Shown piece by piece: positions 1 through 10,374 of a stretch of DNA of 64,000 nt. The translations under genes were made by a program, and so were the position numbers. The notes below the pieces were generated by a model, which was not told the origin of the DNA, made no database searches, and saw only the letters and a list, made by a program, of their open reading frames with translations. The stretch lies in the NCBI RefSeq assembly GCF_900156175.1, contig NZ_FTMV01000015.1, positions 1 through 64,000 on the forward strand, in the 5' to 3' direction. This DNA comes from Janthinobacterium sp. TND4EL3 (lineage in GTDB: Bacteria > Pseudomonadota > Gammaproteobacteria > Burkholderiales > Burkholderiaceae_D). The stretch's first letter is position 1, and the number at the start of each line of letters is the position of its first letter.

Positions 1-290
1 ACCCAGATGGTGGCCAGGTAGTTCACGCCGCCGGACTGGGCGACGGACTTGGTGTAGCCGAATTCCGTGTAGGCGTCGCACTCATTGCCCAGACGATATT
101 TCATGGTATTGCCGCCCAGGCCGAAGCAGCCTTGCGAGCCGCCGTCGCCCGAGGTATTGCTGCCGGCGCCGGCGCGCAGGTAGCCATGGAAGCCTTCGGC
201 GTCACTTGGGTACATGGGGTCGGCAAGGGCGGCGGCGCTGGCGATGGCCAGGAGCAGGGCAGGCAAGGTTTTCAATGCGGTGCGATTCAT
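1..290 (-). CDS. lamB: LamB-type maltoporin/carbohydrate porin, 5' part only
   Basis: Partial gene whose start codon (ATG, minus strand) lies at 288-290; it runs off the left edge. The first 96 residues read as a signal peptide (MNRTALKTLPALLLAIASAA, then ALA) followed by a mature N-terminus with the features of LamB porins: an FHGYLRAGAG segment, a Cys pair region (GCFGLGG) and YRLGNECDAYTEFGY. LamB proteins are trimeric outer-membrane channels for sugars. It is divergent from the mannitol-type ABC operon, so it probably admits polyols or other sugars across the outer membrane, but substrate specificity cannot be read from this fragment. Confidence 0.88.
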   Translation of the reverse strand, partial: MNRTALKTLPALLLAIASAAALADPMYPSDAEGFHGYLRAGAGSNTSGDGGSQGCFGLGGNTMKYRLGNECDAYTEFGYTKSVAQSGGVNYLATIW

Positions 291-419
291 GCGGTCTCCA
301 GAAGAATGTAGGTGGTAGCGCTGGCGTCCCGGAAGGACGGCCACCGCACACGGTCTAATGCCGAAAACCAAGTCTAGCAGCGCTTTTTTAACCAGCCTGA
401 TACAAAATGGGCAAGTAGC

Positions 420-524
420 GATACTTTCTTTCAAAGTGTTGTTTTTACTCAATGTCGATACTCTCGTGCATAGCGGGGCTGCAAAAGAGTATCGAATTGC
501 GGTTTTGGAGTATCAGAAAGTATC
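420..524. promoter_or_regulatory. Cluster of five AGTATC/GATACT hexamers between lamB and mtlE
   Basis: The 309-bp gap between the divergent lamB and mtlE genes holds GATACT at 420-425 and 457-462 and AGTATC at 488-493, 509-514 and 519-524. Five copies in 105 bp, the last two spaced 10 bp apart (one helical turn), suggest an operator array. AraC-family activators typically bind direct repeats upstream of such operons and two AraC genes close this operon, so they are the likely ligands. That link is inference. The rest of the gap shows no gene I can support. Confidence 0.45.
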
Positions 525-599
525 AAAGTCCGGTGCTACATTGTGGTCGTGGTGCCAACAAGCGGCATCGCCAACGACAAAAAACACTGGAGACACACA

Positions 600-1910
600 A
601 TGAAACGTACCGCCATTGCCGCGCTGTGCGCCGGCGCCTTCTGCTTCGCCTCGTCCGCCTGGGCCGCAACCGACCTCGTCATCGCCACCGTCAACAACGG
701 CCACATGATCGAAATGCAAAAGCTCAGCAAGTTCTTCGAGCAGGCCAATCCCGACATCAAGCTCAAGTGGGTGACCCTGGAAGAGGGCGTCTTGCGCCAG
801 CGCATGACGACCGATATCGCCACCAAGGGCGGCCAGTTCGACGTGATGACCATCGGCCTGTATGAAACCCCCATCTGGGGCAAGAAAAACTGGTTGATCC
901 CCATCAAGCCGGATGCCAAGTACGACATCGACGACTTGCTGCCCGCCATCCGCGAAGGCCTGTCCGGCGACGGCAAGCTGTACGCGTCACCGTTCTACGG
1001 CGAAAGCTCGATGATCATGTACCGCAGCGACCTGGTCAAAAAAGCCGGCATGACCATCGAAGACCGCCCCACGTGGAACCAGTTGCGCGACGTGGCCGCC
1101 AAGCTGCACGACCCGGCCAACGGCGTGTACGGCATCTGCCTGCGGGGCAAGCCGGGCTGGGGCGACAACATGGCCCTCATCACCACCATGGCCAATTCCT
1201 ATGGCGGCCAGCTGTTCGACATGCAGTGGAAGCCGCAATTCACGAGCAAGCCGTGGAAGGACGCGGTCACCATGTACGTCGACCTGATGAAGAAATACGG
1301 CCCGCCGGGCGCGGCCGCCAACAGTTTCAATGAAAACCTGGCGCTGTTCAACCAGGGCAAGTGCGGCATCTGGATCGATGCGACGATTGCCGCCTCTTTT
1401 ATTACCGATCCGAAACAGAGCAAGGTGGCCGACAAGGTGGCGTTCGCCCAGTCGCCCGTCGGCGTGACGGAGCGGGGCGCCAACTGGCTGTGGATCTGGT
1501 CGCTGGCCATCCCGTCGAGCTCGAAACACCCGAATGAGGCGCAGCGCTTCATCAACTGGGCCACGTCGCCCGATTACGTGAAACTGGTGGCCAAGGAAAC
1601 GAGCTGGGCCAACGTGCCGACGGGCACGCGCAAGTCGACCTACGCGAGTCCCGAGTTCCAGAAAGTGGCGAAATTTGCCGCCGCCGAAGGCAAGGCCCTG
1701 GCCACCACGCGCGCCGTGCAAAGCACCTTGCCGCCATCGCCATATGTTGGCGTGCAATTCGCCTCGATTCCCGAATTCCAGGTGATCGGCGTGGCGGCCG
1801 GCCAGCAGATGGCGGCAGCGCTGCTGGGCAAGGTGACGGTGGAGCAGGCGCTGGAGTTGTCGCAGCAGACGGCGGAGAGGGAAATGCGTAAAGGTGGTTA
1901 TTACAAATAA
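600..1910 (+). CDS. mtlE: Sorbitol/mannitol ABC transporter, periplasmic substrate-binding protein
   Basis: 436 residues. A signal peptide (MKRTAIAALCAGAFCFASSA, cut after AWA) precedes a family 1 extracellular solute-binding protein with the KWVTLEEGVLRQRMTTDIA and FDVMTIGLYETPIW segments seen in MtlE/SmoE polyol-binding proteins. It would capture mannitol, sorbitol or arabinitol in the periplasm and deliver it to the MtlF/MtlG permease. The start at 600 is chosen because a GGAG lies about 10 bp upstream and the signal peptide begins there; an in-frame upstream Met gives no sensible N-terminus. It is the first gene of mtlEFGK-mtlD, followed by a 102-bp gap to mtlF. Confidence 0.92.
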   Translation: MKRTAIAALCAGAFCFASSAWAATDLVIATVNNGHMIEMQKLSKFFEQANPDIKLKWVTLEEGVLRQRMTTDIATKGGQFDVMTIGLYETPIWGKKNWLIPIKPDAKYDIDDLLPAIREGLSGDGKLYASPFYGESSMIMYRSDLVKKAGMTIEDRPTWNQLRDVAAKLHDPANGVYGICLRGKPGWGDNMALITTMANSYGGQLFDMQWKPQFTSKPWKDAVTMYVDLMKKYGPPGAAANSFNENLALFNQGKCGIWIDATIAASFITDPKQSKVADKVAFAQSPVGVTERGANWLWIWSLAIPSSSKHPNEAQRFINWATSPDYVKLVAKETSWANVPTGTRKSTYASPEFQKVAKFAAAEGKALATTRAVQSTLPPSPYVGVQFASIPEFQVIGVAAGQQMAAALLGKVTVEQALELSQQTAEREMRKGGYYK

Positions 1911-2012
1911 GACGTCTCCGGTCTTGCTGTGCCATTTGCTTTGTAAACAAGTGATGTGATTGGCCTTGCTGTTCAGCGGGGCCGTCACTCCCTCACGTCC
2001 CAAGAGTATCCT

Positions 2013-2873
2013 ATGAAACGCTTTATCCCCCGGACTTTGCTGACGCCGGCCGTGCTTGCCGTCTCCGTCATTTCCGTGATTCCGCTGCTGATCACCCTGT
2101 ATTACGCGTTCGTGCGTTATTCCATGCTCGATCCCAGCGGCCATCCTTTCCATGGCCTGGCCAATTTCCACTTTTTCTTTAGCGATGCCTCGTTCCTGCC
2201 GGCCTTGCAGAACACGTTTACCCTGCTGTTTTCCGTCATGCTGGTCACGGTGGTGCTGGGTACGGCGCTGGGCTTGCTGATCAATGAAGCGTTTCCGGGG
2301 CGCGCCATCGTGCGCGTGCTCTTGATTTCGCCGTTTCTCGTCATGCCGGCCGTCAACGCCCTGATGTGGAAGAACATGCTGCTCAACCCGATCTACGGCC
2401 TGTTTGCGCAGATCAGCCTCTTCTTTGGCGCCACGCCCGTCGACTGGCTGTCGGCCCACCCCCTGTTTTCCATCATCATGATGGTCTCCTGGCAATGGCT
2501 GCCGTTTGCCTGCCTGATCTTCATGACGGCCCTGCAATCGATGGACCGCGAACAGCTGGAAGCGGCGCGCATGGATGGCGCCACCTATCTGCAGCAGTTG
2601 CGCTACCTCTACATTCCCCACCTGGGCCGCGCCGTCTCGGTGGTGCTGATGATCGAGATGATCTTCCTGCTATCGATCTTTGCGGAAATCTTTACCACCA
2701 CGGGCGGCGGTCCCGGCTTCGACACGACCACCATCACCTTCATGATCTATCAGCAGGCACTGCTGTCCTATGACGTGGGAGCGGCCTCTGCCGGCGCCCT
2801 GTTCGCCGTGCTCATCGCCAACATCGCCGCCTTCTTCCTGATGCGCGTCATCGGCAAGAACCTGTCGAAATAA
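2013..2873 (+). CDS. mtlF: Sorbitol/mannitol ABC transporter permease 1
   Basis: 286 residues with six predicted membrane segments beginning right at the N-terminus (TLLTPAVLAVSVISVIPLLI). The cytoplasmic EAA loop, QLEAARMDGATYLQQLRYLYIP, contacts the ATPase and is characteristic of MalF-type sugar permeases. It pairs with MtlG to form the inner-membrane channel. The ATG at 2013 is chosen over an in-frame codon at 1956 because the hydrophobic N-terminus starts there. The stop is 10 bp before the mtlG ATG, so the two are co-translated. Confidence 0.92.
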   Translation: MKRFIPRTLLTPAVLAVSVISVIPLLITLYYAFVRYSMLDPSGHPFHGLANFHFFFSDASFLPALQNTFTLLFSVMLVTVVLGTALGLLINEAFPGRAIVRVLLISPFLVMPAVNALMWKNMLLNPIYGLFAQISLFFGATPVDWLSAHPLFSIIMMVSWQWLPFACLIFMTALQSMDREQLEAARMDGATYLQQLRYLYIPHLGRAVSVVLMIEMIFLLSIFAEIFTTTGGGPGFDTTTITFMIYQQALLSYDVGAASAGALFAVLIANIAAFFLMRVIGKNLSK

Positions 2874-2883
2874 GGAGACCTTG

Positions 2884-3702
2884 ATGCATAGCAAACTCAA
2901 TCTGTATGGCCGCACGGCCGCCGCCTGGCTGTGCGCGCTGCTGCTGTTCTTTCCCATCTTCTGGCTGGGCCTGATGGCCTTCAAGACGGAAGGACAAGCC
3001 ATTTCCACGCCGCCCCTGCTGTTCTTTACGCCGACCCTGGACAGCTTCCGCGAAGTGCTGGCGCGCGACAATTACTTCGGCTACGCGTGGAACTCGCTGT
3101 TTACCAGCGTGGTGTCGACGGCCATCGGCCTCTTGATCGCCATCCCGGCCGCCTATTCGATGGCCTTCTTTCCCACGGGCGGCACCATCGGCCTGCTGAA
3201 ATTTATGCTCAGCTCGCGCTACATGCCCGGCGTGGGCGCGCTGATGCCCATCTATATCTGCTACCAGTACTTCGGCCTGCTCGATACGCGCATCGGCCTG
3301 ACCATCATGTTCATGCTGATGAATTTGCCCATCATGATTTGGCTGCTATATACGAGCATGAAGGAGCTGCCGCGCGAAATTTTAGAGGCGTCGCGCATGG
3401 ATGGCGCCACCGTGTGGGACGAATTCCGCCACGTCGTGCTGCCCCTGTCCGTGGGCGGCATCGCTTCCACGGCGCTGGTCTGCATGGTCTGGTCGTGGAA
3501 TGAATCGTTCTGGTCGCTGAACCTGGGCGCCTCGAACGCGGGCACGCTGGCCTGGCTCATCGCCTCGTATTCGAGCCCGGAAGGCCTGTTCTGGGCCAAA
3601 TTGTCGGCCGCTTCGCTGATGGCCATTGCGCCCATCATGGCGCTGGGCTGGTTCTGCCAGAAACAATTGGTCCAGGGCATGACCTTCGGCGCTGTTAAGT
3701 AA
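2884..3702 (+). CDS. mtlG: Sorbitol/mannitol ABC transporter permease 2
   Basis: 272 residues, MalG-type permease with six membrane segments and the EAA-loop sequence EILEASRMDGATVWDEFRHV near residue 160-180. It forms the transmembrane pore with MtlF. An AGGAG about 6 bp upstream favours the ATG at 2884 over the in-frame TTG immediately before it. Family length is typical (about 270-280). It is followed after 18 bp by the ATPase gene. Confidence 0.92.
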   Translation: MHSKLNLYGRTAAAWLCALLLFFPIFWLGLMAFKTEGQAISTPPLLFFTPTLDSFREVLARDNYFGYAWNSLFTSVVSTAIGLLIAIPAAYSMAFFPTGGTIGLLKFMLSSRYMPGVGALMPIYICYQYFGLLDTRIGLTIMFMLMNLPIMIWLLYTSMKELPREILEASRMDGATVWDEFRHVVLPLSVGGIASTALVCMVWSWNESFWSLNLGASNAGTLAWLIASYSSPEGLFWAKLSAASLMAIAPIMALGWFCQKQLVQGMTFGAVK

Positions 3703-3720
3703 ACACTATTGGATGACATC

Positions 3721-4769
<1,049 letters not shown>

Positions 4770-4770
<1 letters not shown>

Positions 4771-6251
4771 TGGATGCCATCGCATTGAAGCAATCGAACC
4801 TGGCCAAGCTGCCAGGGAACGTGGCCGTGCCCGCGTACGCGCGCGAGTCGCTCGTGCCCGGCATCGTGCATATCGGCGTGGGCGGCTTCTTCCGCGCCCA
4901 CCAGGCCGTGTATCTTGACGATTTGCTGGCCTTGCCGGGCCAGGAACACGCGCAGTGGGGCTATTGCGGCGTGGGCTTGCTCGCGCATGACGCGGCCATG
5001 CGCGACGCCATGCGGGCGCAGGACGGTTTATATACGGTCGTCGAGCGCAGCGCGGCCGGCGACTCGGCGCGCATCATCGGCTGCATCGGCGAATACCTGT
5101 ATGCGCCCGACGAGCCGCAAGCCGTGCTGGAAAAGCTGGCCGACCCCGGCACGCGCATCGTCGCGCTGACCATCACGGAGGGCGGCTATTACGTCAACCA
5201 GGGCACGGGCGAGTTTGACGCCGGTCATGCCGACATTGCCTACGAACTGGCGCACCCGCAGGCGCCGCGCTGCTCGTTCGGCTACCTGGCCGCCGCGCTG
5301 GCCCTGCGCCGCCAGCGCGGCCTGGCGCCGTTTACCATCATGTCCTGCGATAACCTGCAAAACAATGGCGACGTGACGCGCAAGATGCTGCTGGCCTTTG
5401 TCGCCCTGCGCGACGGCGAACTGGCGCGCTGGCTGGCCACGCGGGGCAGCTTCCCCAACAGCATGGTCGACCGCATCACGCCCGCCACCACCGATGAACA
5501 CCGGGTGCTCGTGCGCGAGCGCTTCGGCGTCGTCGACGCCTGGCCCGTCGTGTGCGAGCCGTTCCGCCAGTGGGTCATCGAGGATGAATTCCCGCAGGGC
5601 CGCCCGGCCTGGGAAAAAGTGGGCGCGCAGATGACGCATGACGTGCTGCCGTATGAAAAAATGAAGCTGCGCTTGCTCAATGCCAGCCACCAGGCCCTGT
5701 GCTACATTGGCATGCAGCTCGGCTACACGTTTGCGCACGAAGCGATGGGCGATGCGGGCATCCGCGCACTCGTGCGGCGCATGATGGATGACGAGGTGAC
5801 GCCCCTGCTCGATAGCGTGGAAGGCATCGATCTGGCGCAATACAAGGACACCCTGATCGAACGCTTCTCGAATCCCGCCGTGCGCGACCAGCTGGCGCGC
5901 ATCGGCACGGAAGGTTCGGCGCGCATCCCGAAATTCGTGCTGCCGTCCGTGCGCGAAGCGCTGGCCCGGGGCGGCGCCATTGCGCTGCTGGCGTTTACCG
6001 TGGCGTGCTGGTTCCGCTACCTGGAAGGCCACGACGAGCAGGGGCGCGAGATGCCCTTGAACGATCCGTACGCGGCGCGCCTGCGCGCGCTGGCGCTGCA
6101 GGGCGGCTCGGACGCCGCACCGCTGCTGTCGCTGCGCGAGCTGTTCGGCGAATTAAGCGACACAGAAGCGTTCACGCAGGCGGTGGGGCAGTCGCTGGCC
6201 AGCCTGTACGGACTGGGCGCGCGCGCGGCGCTGGAACAGATCGTCGCCTGA
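4770..6251 (+). CDS. mtlD: Mannitol 2-dehydrogenase family oxidoreductase (long-chain polyol dehydrogenase)
   Basis: 493 residues. The Rossmann start GIVHIGVGGFFRAHQAVY and the catalytic block KMKLRLLNASHQALCYIG (Lys, Asn and His of the polyol-specific long-chain dehydrogenases) identify the family, which includes Pseudomonas mannitol 2-dehydrogenase (named mtlD there, unrelated to E. coli mannitol-1-phosphate dehydrogenase). It oxidises mannitol to fructose, or arabinitol/sorbitol to the ketoses, with NAD. It overlaps the ATPase stop by one base. No fructokinase or xylulokinase follows in this operon; the ketose must be phosphorylated by a gene elsewhere. The exact polyol is uncertain. Confidence 0.9.
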
Positions 6252-6266
6252 CGGGGAGGGAGCGCC

Positions 6267-7184
6267 ATGCCACGCAAGGCCGGATATCCGCAGGTGGAGC
6301 AGGAACTGGAGCAGCAGCGCGACGCCACGCCCGGCTTCGAGCCGAAAGGCAGTTTCGGCTTTATCCGCTACCTGGAGCACGGCTTTCCGAATGCGCTGGT
6401 GCGCTGGCATTATCACGACGAGTACGAGCTGCACCTGATCGTCGAGAGCAGCGGCAAGGTCTTTGTCGGCGACTACATCGGCCAGTTCACGCCCGGCCAC
6501 CTGGTGCTGACGGGGCCCCGCGTGCCGCACAACTGGGTCTCGCTCGACACGCCGGCCGAAGGCGTGGCCCTGCGCGACATGGTGATCCAGTTCGGCCATG
6601 CGCCGCTGGCGTCGATGGCGGCCGCCATTCCCGAATTGAAGGGCATCTTCCCGCTGCTGCAGCGCGCCCTGCATGGCGTGGAATTCTTTGGCGTCAGCGA
6701 GCAGTCGCTGCGGCGCTTCCGGCGCATCCGCGACACGAGCGGCCTGCCGCGCTTCATCGAATTTCTCACCTTGCTGGGAGAACTGGCGCAGACCAGCGAT
6801 TACCAGCTGCTGTCGACGGTGCCCATGCAGTCGAGCGACGACGACGTGGCACTGGCGCGCATCAGTTCGGCCATCAACTTCATCGTGCACAATTACAGCA
6901 GCCAGTTCTCGCTGAAACAGCTGGCCGAGCAGGTGGACATGCCCGAGCGGACGTTTTCGCGCTTCTTTCGCAGCGCCACGGGCAACAGCTTCACGGATTT
7001 CGTCAACCGCCTGCGCATCAACAAGGCGTGCCAGCTGCTGATGGAGACGGAGCGCTATGTCAGCAACATCTGCTACGAGGCGGGTTTTAACAATGTGGCC
7101 AATTTCAACCGGCGCTTCCTGGAATTGAAGGGCATGACGCCGAAGGAGTTTCGCCAGCAGGCGCTGGGCCGTTTTGGCGAGTGA
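6267..7184 (+). CDS. AraC-family regulator, first of a tandem pair
   Basis: 305 residues. The N-terminal half is a cupin-like sensor (RWHYHDEYELHLIVESSGK, then GHLVLTGPRVPHNW). The C-terminal 100 residues carry two helix-turn-helix motifs (LAEQVDMPERTFSRFFRSAT and the second around YEAGFNNVANFNRRFLELKG). It starts 15 bp after mtlD, in the same direction, so it belongs to the polyol operon and probably activates it in response to the imported polyol. It closely resembles the next gene over its whole length, so the two are paralogs from a duplication. Confidence 0.88.
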   Translation: MPRKAGYPQVEQELEQQRDATPGFEPKGSFGFIRYLEHGFPNALVRWHYHDEYELHLIVESSGKVFVGDYIGQFTPGHLVLTGPRVPHNWVSLDTPAEGVALRDMVIQFGHAPLASMAAAIPELKGIFPLLQRALHGVEFFGVSEQSLRRFRRIRDTSGLPRFIEFLTLLGELAQTSDYQLLSTVPMQSSDDDVALARISSAINFIVHNYSSQFSLKQLAEQVDMPERTFSRFFRSATGNSFTDFVNRLRINKACQLLMETERYVSNICYEAGFNNVANFNRRFLELKGMTPKEFRQQALGRFGE

Positions 7185-7239
7185 GGCTTTTTGAGGTACA
7201 TTCGATGGCACGGGCAGGGACAGCCTGGGAGAGACGAGC

Positions 7240-8166
7240 ATGGAACACCTGTGGCACAAGGACAGCGAGCGCAAGGCGCCCGAGCTGGAACGCGAAAGCT
7301 ACGACGGCATCATCAATTACCTGGAACATGGTTATCCCAGCTCGCGCGTGCGCTGGCACTGCCATGAAGAGTATGAGCTGCACCTGATCGTCGCCACCAG
7401 CGGGCGCTTGTTCGTGGGCGACTATATCGGCGAATTCTCGCCCGGCCACCTGGTGCTGACGGGTCCGCGCCTGCCGCACAACTGGATTTCCAACGTGATG
7501 CCGGATGGCGGCGTGGCCCTGCGCGACATGATCGTGCAGTTCGCCCATGCGCCGCTGGCGGGCGCCGCGCGCGTGATTCCCGAACTGCGCGAGCTGCTGC
7601 CCCTGCTTGAGCGCTCCAGCTATGGCGTGGAGTTTTTCGACATGGGCCACGAGGCCGAACAGCACCTGGCGCGCATCCGCGCCACGCATGGGGCCGAGCG
7701 CTTCGCCGAATTCGTGCAATTGATGAGCAAGCTGGCGCGCACGGCCAACTACCGTCTGCTGTCGAGCGCTTCCCTGCGTTCCTACGACGATGACGCCACC
7801 CTGGCCAAGGTCAATGCCGTCCTCAACTACATCACGGACAATTACCGCGAGCCGATTTCGGCGGAAATGCTGGCCGAGCAGGTGGGCATGTCGCTGAGTA
7901 AATTCTCGCGCTTCTTCCGCAAGGCGACGGGCAACAGCTTCACCGATTTCGTCAGCCGGCTGCGCATCAACAAGGCGTGCCAGCTGCTGATGGACACCGA
8001 CCAATACGTGTCGAACGTCTGCTATGACGTGGGTTTCCAGAACGTGGCCAATTTCAACCGCCGCTTCCTGCAGGTGAAGGGCGTCACGCCCAAGCAATTC
8101 CGGCGCCAGGCCGATGGCCGCTTCGGCGGCATCGGCGGGCCTGTTGCGGATACGCCACTGGCGTGA
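7240..8166 (+). CDS. AraC-family regulator, second of a tandem pair
   Basis: 308 residues, built like its upstream neighbour: cupin-like sensor with RWHCHEEYELHLIVATSGR and GHLVLTGPRLPHNW, then a C-terminal AraC DNA-binding domain (LAEQVGMSLSKFSRFFRKAT; YDVGFQNVANFNRRFLQVKG). The first 25 or so residues differ from the paralog while sensor core and DNA-binding helices are largely shared, which suggests overlapping operators but possibly different ligands or roles. The 55-bp gap to the first copy holds no obvious terminator. The start is the ATG at 7240. Confidence 0.88.
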   Translation: MEHLWHKDSERKAPELERESYDGIINYLEHGYPSSRVRWHCHEEYELHLIVATSGRLFVGDYIGEFSPGHLVLTGPRLPHNWISNVMPDGGVALRDMIVQFAHAPLAGAARVIPELRELLPLLERSSYGVEFFDMGHEAEQHLARIRATHGAERFAEFVQLMSKLARTANYRLLSSASLRSYDDDATLAKVNAVLNYITDNYREPISAEMLAEQVGMSLSKFSRFFRKATGNSFTDFVSRLRINKACQLLMDTDQYVSNVCYDVGFQNVANFNRRFLQVKGVTPKQFRRQADGRFGGIGGPVADTPLA

Positions 8167-8169
8167 CGG

Positions 8170-8187
8170 CTGTCATGGGCTTGTCAC
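8170..8187 (+). promoter_or_regulatory. Candidate PhoB box (Pho box) upstream of the phytase-like gene
   Basis: CTGTCAT (8170-8176), a 4-bp spacer, then TTGTCAC (8181-8187) reproduce the two 7-bp direct repeats 11 bp apart that PhoB binds (CTGTCAT-N4-CTGTCAT). It lies 51 bp upstream of the start at 8238, in the short gap after the AraC pair. A phosphate-starvation promoter fits the phytase-like product. No binding data; one motif only. Confidence 0.55.
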
Positions 8188-8237
8188 GTTGAACAGTTAC
8201 TCTCCACGGCTTCAATCCCACCTTAGCCGAGGAATGC

Positions 8238-10292
8238 ATGAACACTGCTGTAACGTCGACCCCGAAACTGACCCTGCTGGCCATCGCCGCCGGCCTGGCC
8301 CTGGCCGCCTGTGGCGGCAGCGATAATCCACCGGCAGAGCCTTCCAAGCCCGTGGCGCAGACGGGCGTGTTCCTCGACGGCGCGGTGGAAGGACTCGATT
8401 ACGTGGCCGGCAGCGCCGCCAAGGCCAGCACCAACGCCAAGGGCGAATTCATTTGCAACCCGGGCGAGACGGTAGCCTTCAGCGTGGGCGGCCTGGCCCT
8501 GGGTTCGGCCCCATGCGGCGCCGTCGTCACGCCGCTGGCGCTGGCCGCCAGCACGAATGTGGCGGACGACAAGGTCGTCAACCGCCTGCTGGCGCTGCAA
8601 CTGCTCGATGACGACAGCGATCCGTCGAACGGCATCAAGCTGACGGCCGAAGTAAAGGCTGCGCTGGCGGGCAAGACACTGGACTTTGCCACCGCCCCGG
8701 CCGTCTTCAACACGGCCCTGGCCGCGCACCTGGCGTCGGTAGGCGGCAAATTCGCCGGCCGCACGGTCGATGCCGAGCGCCGCGCCCTCGTGCGCGAGCA
8801 TTTCGAGGACACCCTGGCCTCCAAAGCGGGCGCACCCGTCAACGAAGCGCTGACGCAGGCCAATCCGGCGGGCGAAGTGAAAGTCACCGTGACGCGCTAC
8901 CAGATCCAGGCAGCCGACAAATTCTACGTGCCGTACGAAGGCGCCAACGCGAAGATCAAGGGCGAATTCCCGAACGGCTTCCTGCCATCGTACGGTTCCG
9001 GCCTGGCCTACAAGGGCAAGAATGCGGCGGGCGACCTGGAATTCTATGGCTTGACGGACCGCGGCCCGAACGGCGACGGCCCGCTGGTGCCCGACCCGTC
9101 GGGCAAGGGCACCATCGGCAGCAAGATCTTCCCGTCGCCCAGTTTTACCCCGTCGTTTGGCGTGATCACGGTCGGCAAGAACGGCGCCGTGCTGGGTTCG
9201 TCGACGCCGATCAAGGTGTCGGCCACCGTCAACAGCTCGGGCTTGCCCGTGCCCGTGGGCGCGGTCGGCAATTCGGCCGAGATTCCTGTCATGGATGCGA
9301 TGAAGTTCGACGCCGCCGGCAAGGCCGTCTTCAACGCGGGCGGCCTCGATTCGGAAGCCATCGTCGTCGATGCCAAGCGCAATGCGCTGTGGGTGTCCGA
9401 CGAATACGGTCCCTTCATCGTCCGGATCGATGCGGCCACCGGTATCATCCAGGCCAAGTACGAGCCGGGCAAGGGCTTGCCGGCGCTGTTCGCCAAGCGC
9501 CGCGCGAACCGCGGCATGGAAGGCATGACCTTAGACACGAGCAACGACAAGCTGTACGCCTTCCTGCAAAGCCCTCTGTCCGATGGCACGGCACCATATT
9601 CTGTGACGAAGAAGAATGAACAGGTCGAGCGCTTCGCCCGCTTCACGCGCTGGATCGAATTCGACCCGGTGACGGGCACCAGCGGCAAGATGTATGCGTA
9701 TCCGCTGAATGCGGCCGACTACCAGGATGGCCGCACGGGCAACGCCAAGCTGGGCGACATGGTGGCGCTGGGCGGCGGCAAGTTCCTCGTCATCGAGCAG
9801 GGCGCCGCGCCATCGGGCAAGGTGTTCAACAAGCTGATGCTGGTCGAACTGAAGGGCGCCACGGACATTGCGGCCGCCGCCTACAACGCGACGACCTCCG
9901 ACCTGGAAAAGAGCAGCATGGGCGGCGCCCCCGTCAATGGCGCCGACTGGGCCGCCGTCACGCCCCTGAAGAAAACGCTGCTGCTGGACTTGAACGCCAT
10001 CGGCTGGGCGGCGGAAAAGGCCGAAGGCCTGACCCTGATCGACGAGTCCACCATCGCGCTGGCCAACGACAATGACTTCGGCCTGAAAACCAAGGTCTTC
10101 GACGCGAACGGCGTGGAAGTGGCGGACGCCGACGTGACCAAGTGCACGGTGGACGCCAACGGCACCATCGTCACGAGCAGCGCGGCCGGCTGCAACGCCG
10201 CCAACACCATCCGCGTGGCGCGCGGCGACGACCGCGAGCGTCCTAGCCGTCTGTGGATCGTGAAGTTCGCCAAGGCGCTCGCTGCGTATTGA
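8238..10292 (+). CDS. Secreted lipoprotein with esterase-like/phytase-like domain
   Basis: 684 residues. The N-terminus has a lipobox (LALAACGG), so the protein should be a lipid-anchored envelope protein. Residues about 30-210 form an N-terminal domain of low complexity and no clear family. From about residue 250 the sequence fits the esterase-like activity of phytase family (PF13449-type): GLTDRGPNGDGPL, SEAIVVDAKRNALWVSDEYGPFI, NRGMEGMTLD. Members are thought to hydrolyse phosphoester substrates. A Pho-box-like site upstream supports a phosphate-scavenging role. The gene ends before a strong bidirectional terminator shared with the convergent peptidase gene. Substrate unknown. Confidence 0.8.
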   Translation: MNTAVTSTPKLTLLAIAAGLALAACGGSDNPPAEPSKPVAQTGVFLDGAVEGLDYVAGSAAKASTNAKGEFICNPGETVAFSVGGLALGSAPCGAVVTPLALAASTNVADDKVVNRLLALQLLDDDSDPSNGIKLTAEVKAALAGKTLDFATAPAVFNTALAAHLASVGGKFAGRTVDAERRALVREHFEDTLASKAGAPVNEALTQANPAGEVKVTVTRYQIQAADKFYVPYEGANAKIKGEFPNGFLPSYGSGLAYKGKNAAGDLEFYGLTDRGPNGDGPLVPDPSGKGTIGSKIFPSPSFTPSFGVITVGKNGAVLGSSTPIKVSATVNSSGLPVPVGAVGNSAEIPVMDAMKFDAAGKAVFNAGGLDSEAIVVDAKRNALWVSDEYGPFIVRIDAATGIIQAKYEPGKGLPALFAKRRANRGMEGMTLDTSNDKLYAFLQSPLSDGTAPYSVTKKNEQVERFARFTRWIEFDPVTGTSGKMYAYPLNAADYQDGRTGNAKLGDMVALGGGKFLVIEQGAAPSGKVFNKLMLVELKGATDIAAAAYNATTSDLEKSSMGGAPVNGADWAAVTPLKKTLLLDLNAIGWAAEKAEGLTLIDESTIALANDNDFGLKTKVFDANGVEVADADVTKCTVDANGTIVTSSAAGCNAANTIRVARGDDRERPSRLWIVKFAKALAAY

Positions 10293-10323
10293 TCGCGTAT
10301 TGATATTGCGAAGTTGATGGATG

Positions 10324-10359
10324 AAAAAAAGCCGCACAGTGCAAACTGTGCGGCTTTTT
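10324..10359. terminator. Bidirectional rho-independent terminator
   Basis: A-run, GCCGCACAGT stem, 4-base loop, ACTGTGCGGC stem, T-run: a perfect 10-bp stem with A/T flanks on both sides, placed between the convergent phytase-like and peptidase genes, so it can serve both. Confidence 0.93.
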
Positions 10360-10374
10360 GACTGCGGGCCAGGC

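Noticed and set aside
358..603. Small plus-strand frame between lamB and mtlE
   Set aside because: No ribosome site, non-coding composition and overlap with the operator hexamers; treated as intergenic.
987..2621. Long minus-strand open frame opposite mtlE/mtlF
   Set aside because: His/Arg/Gly-rich translation typical of antisense frames of GC-rich genes; the plus-strand transport genes explain the region.
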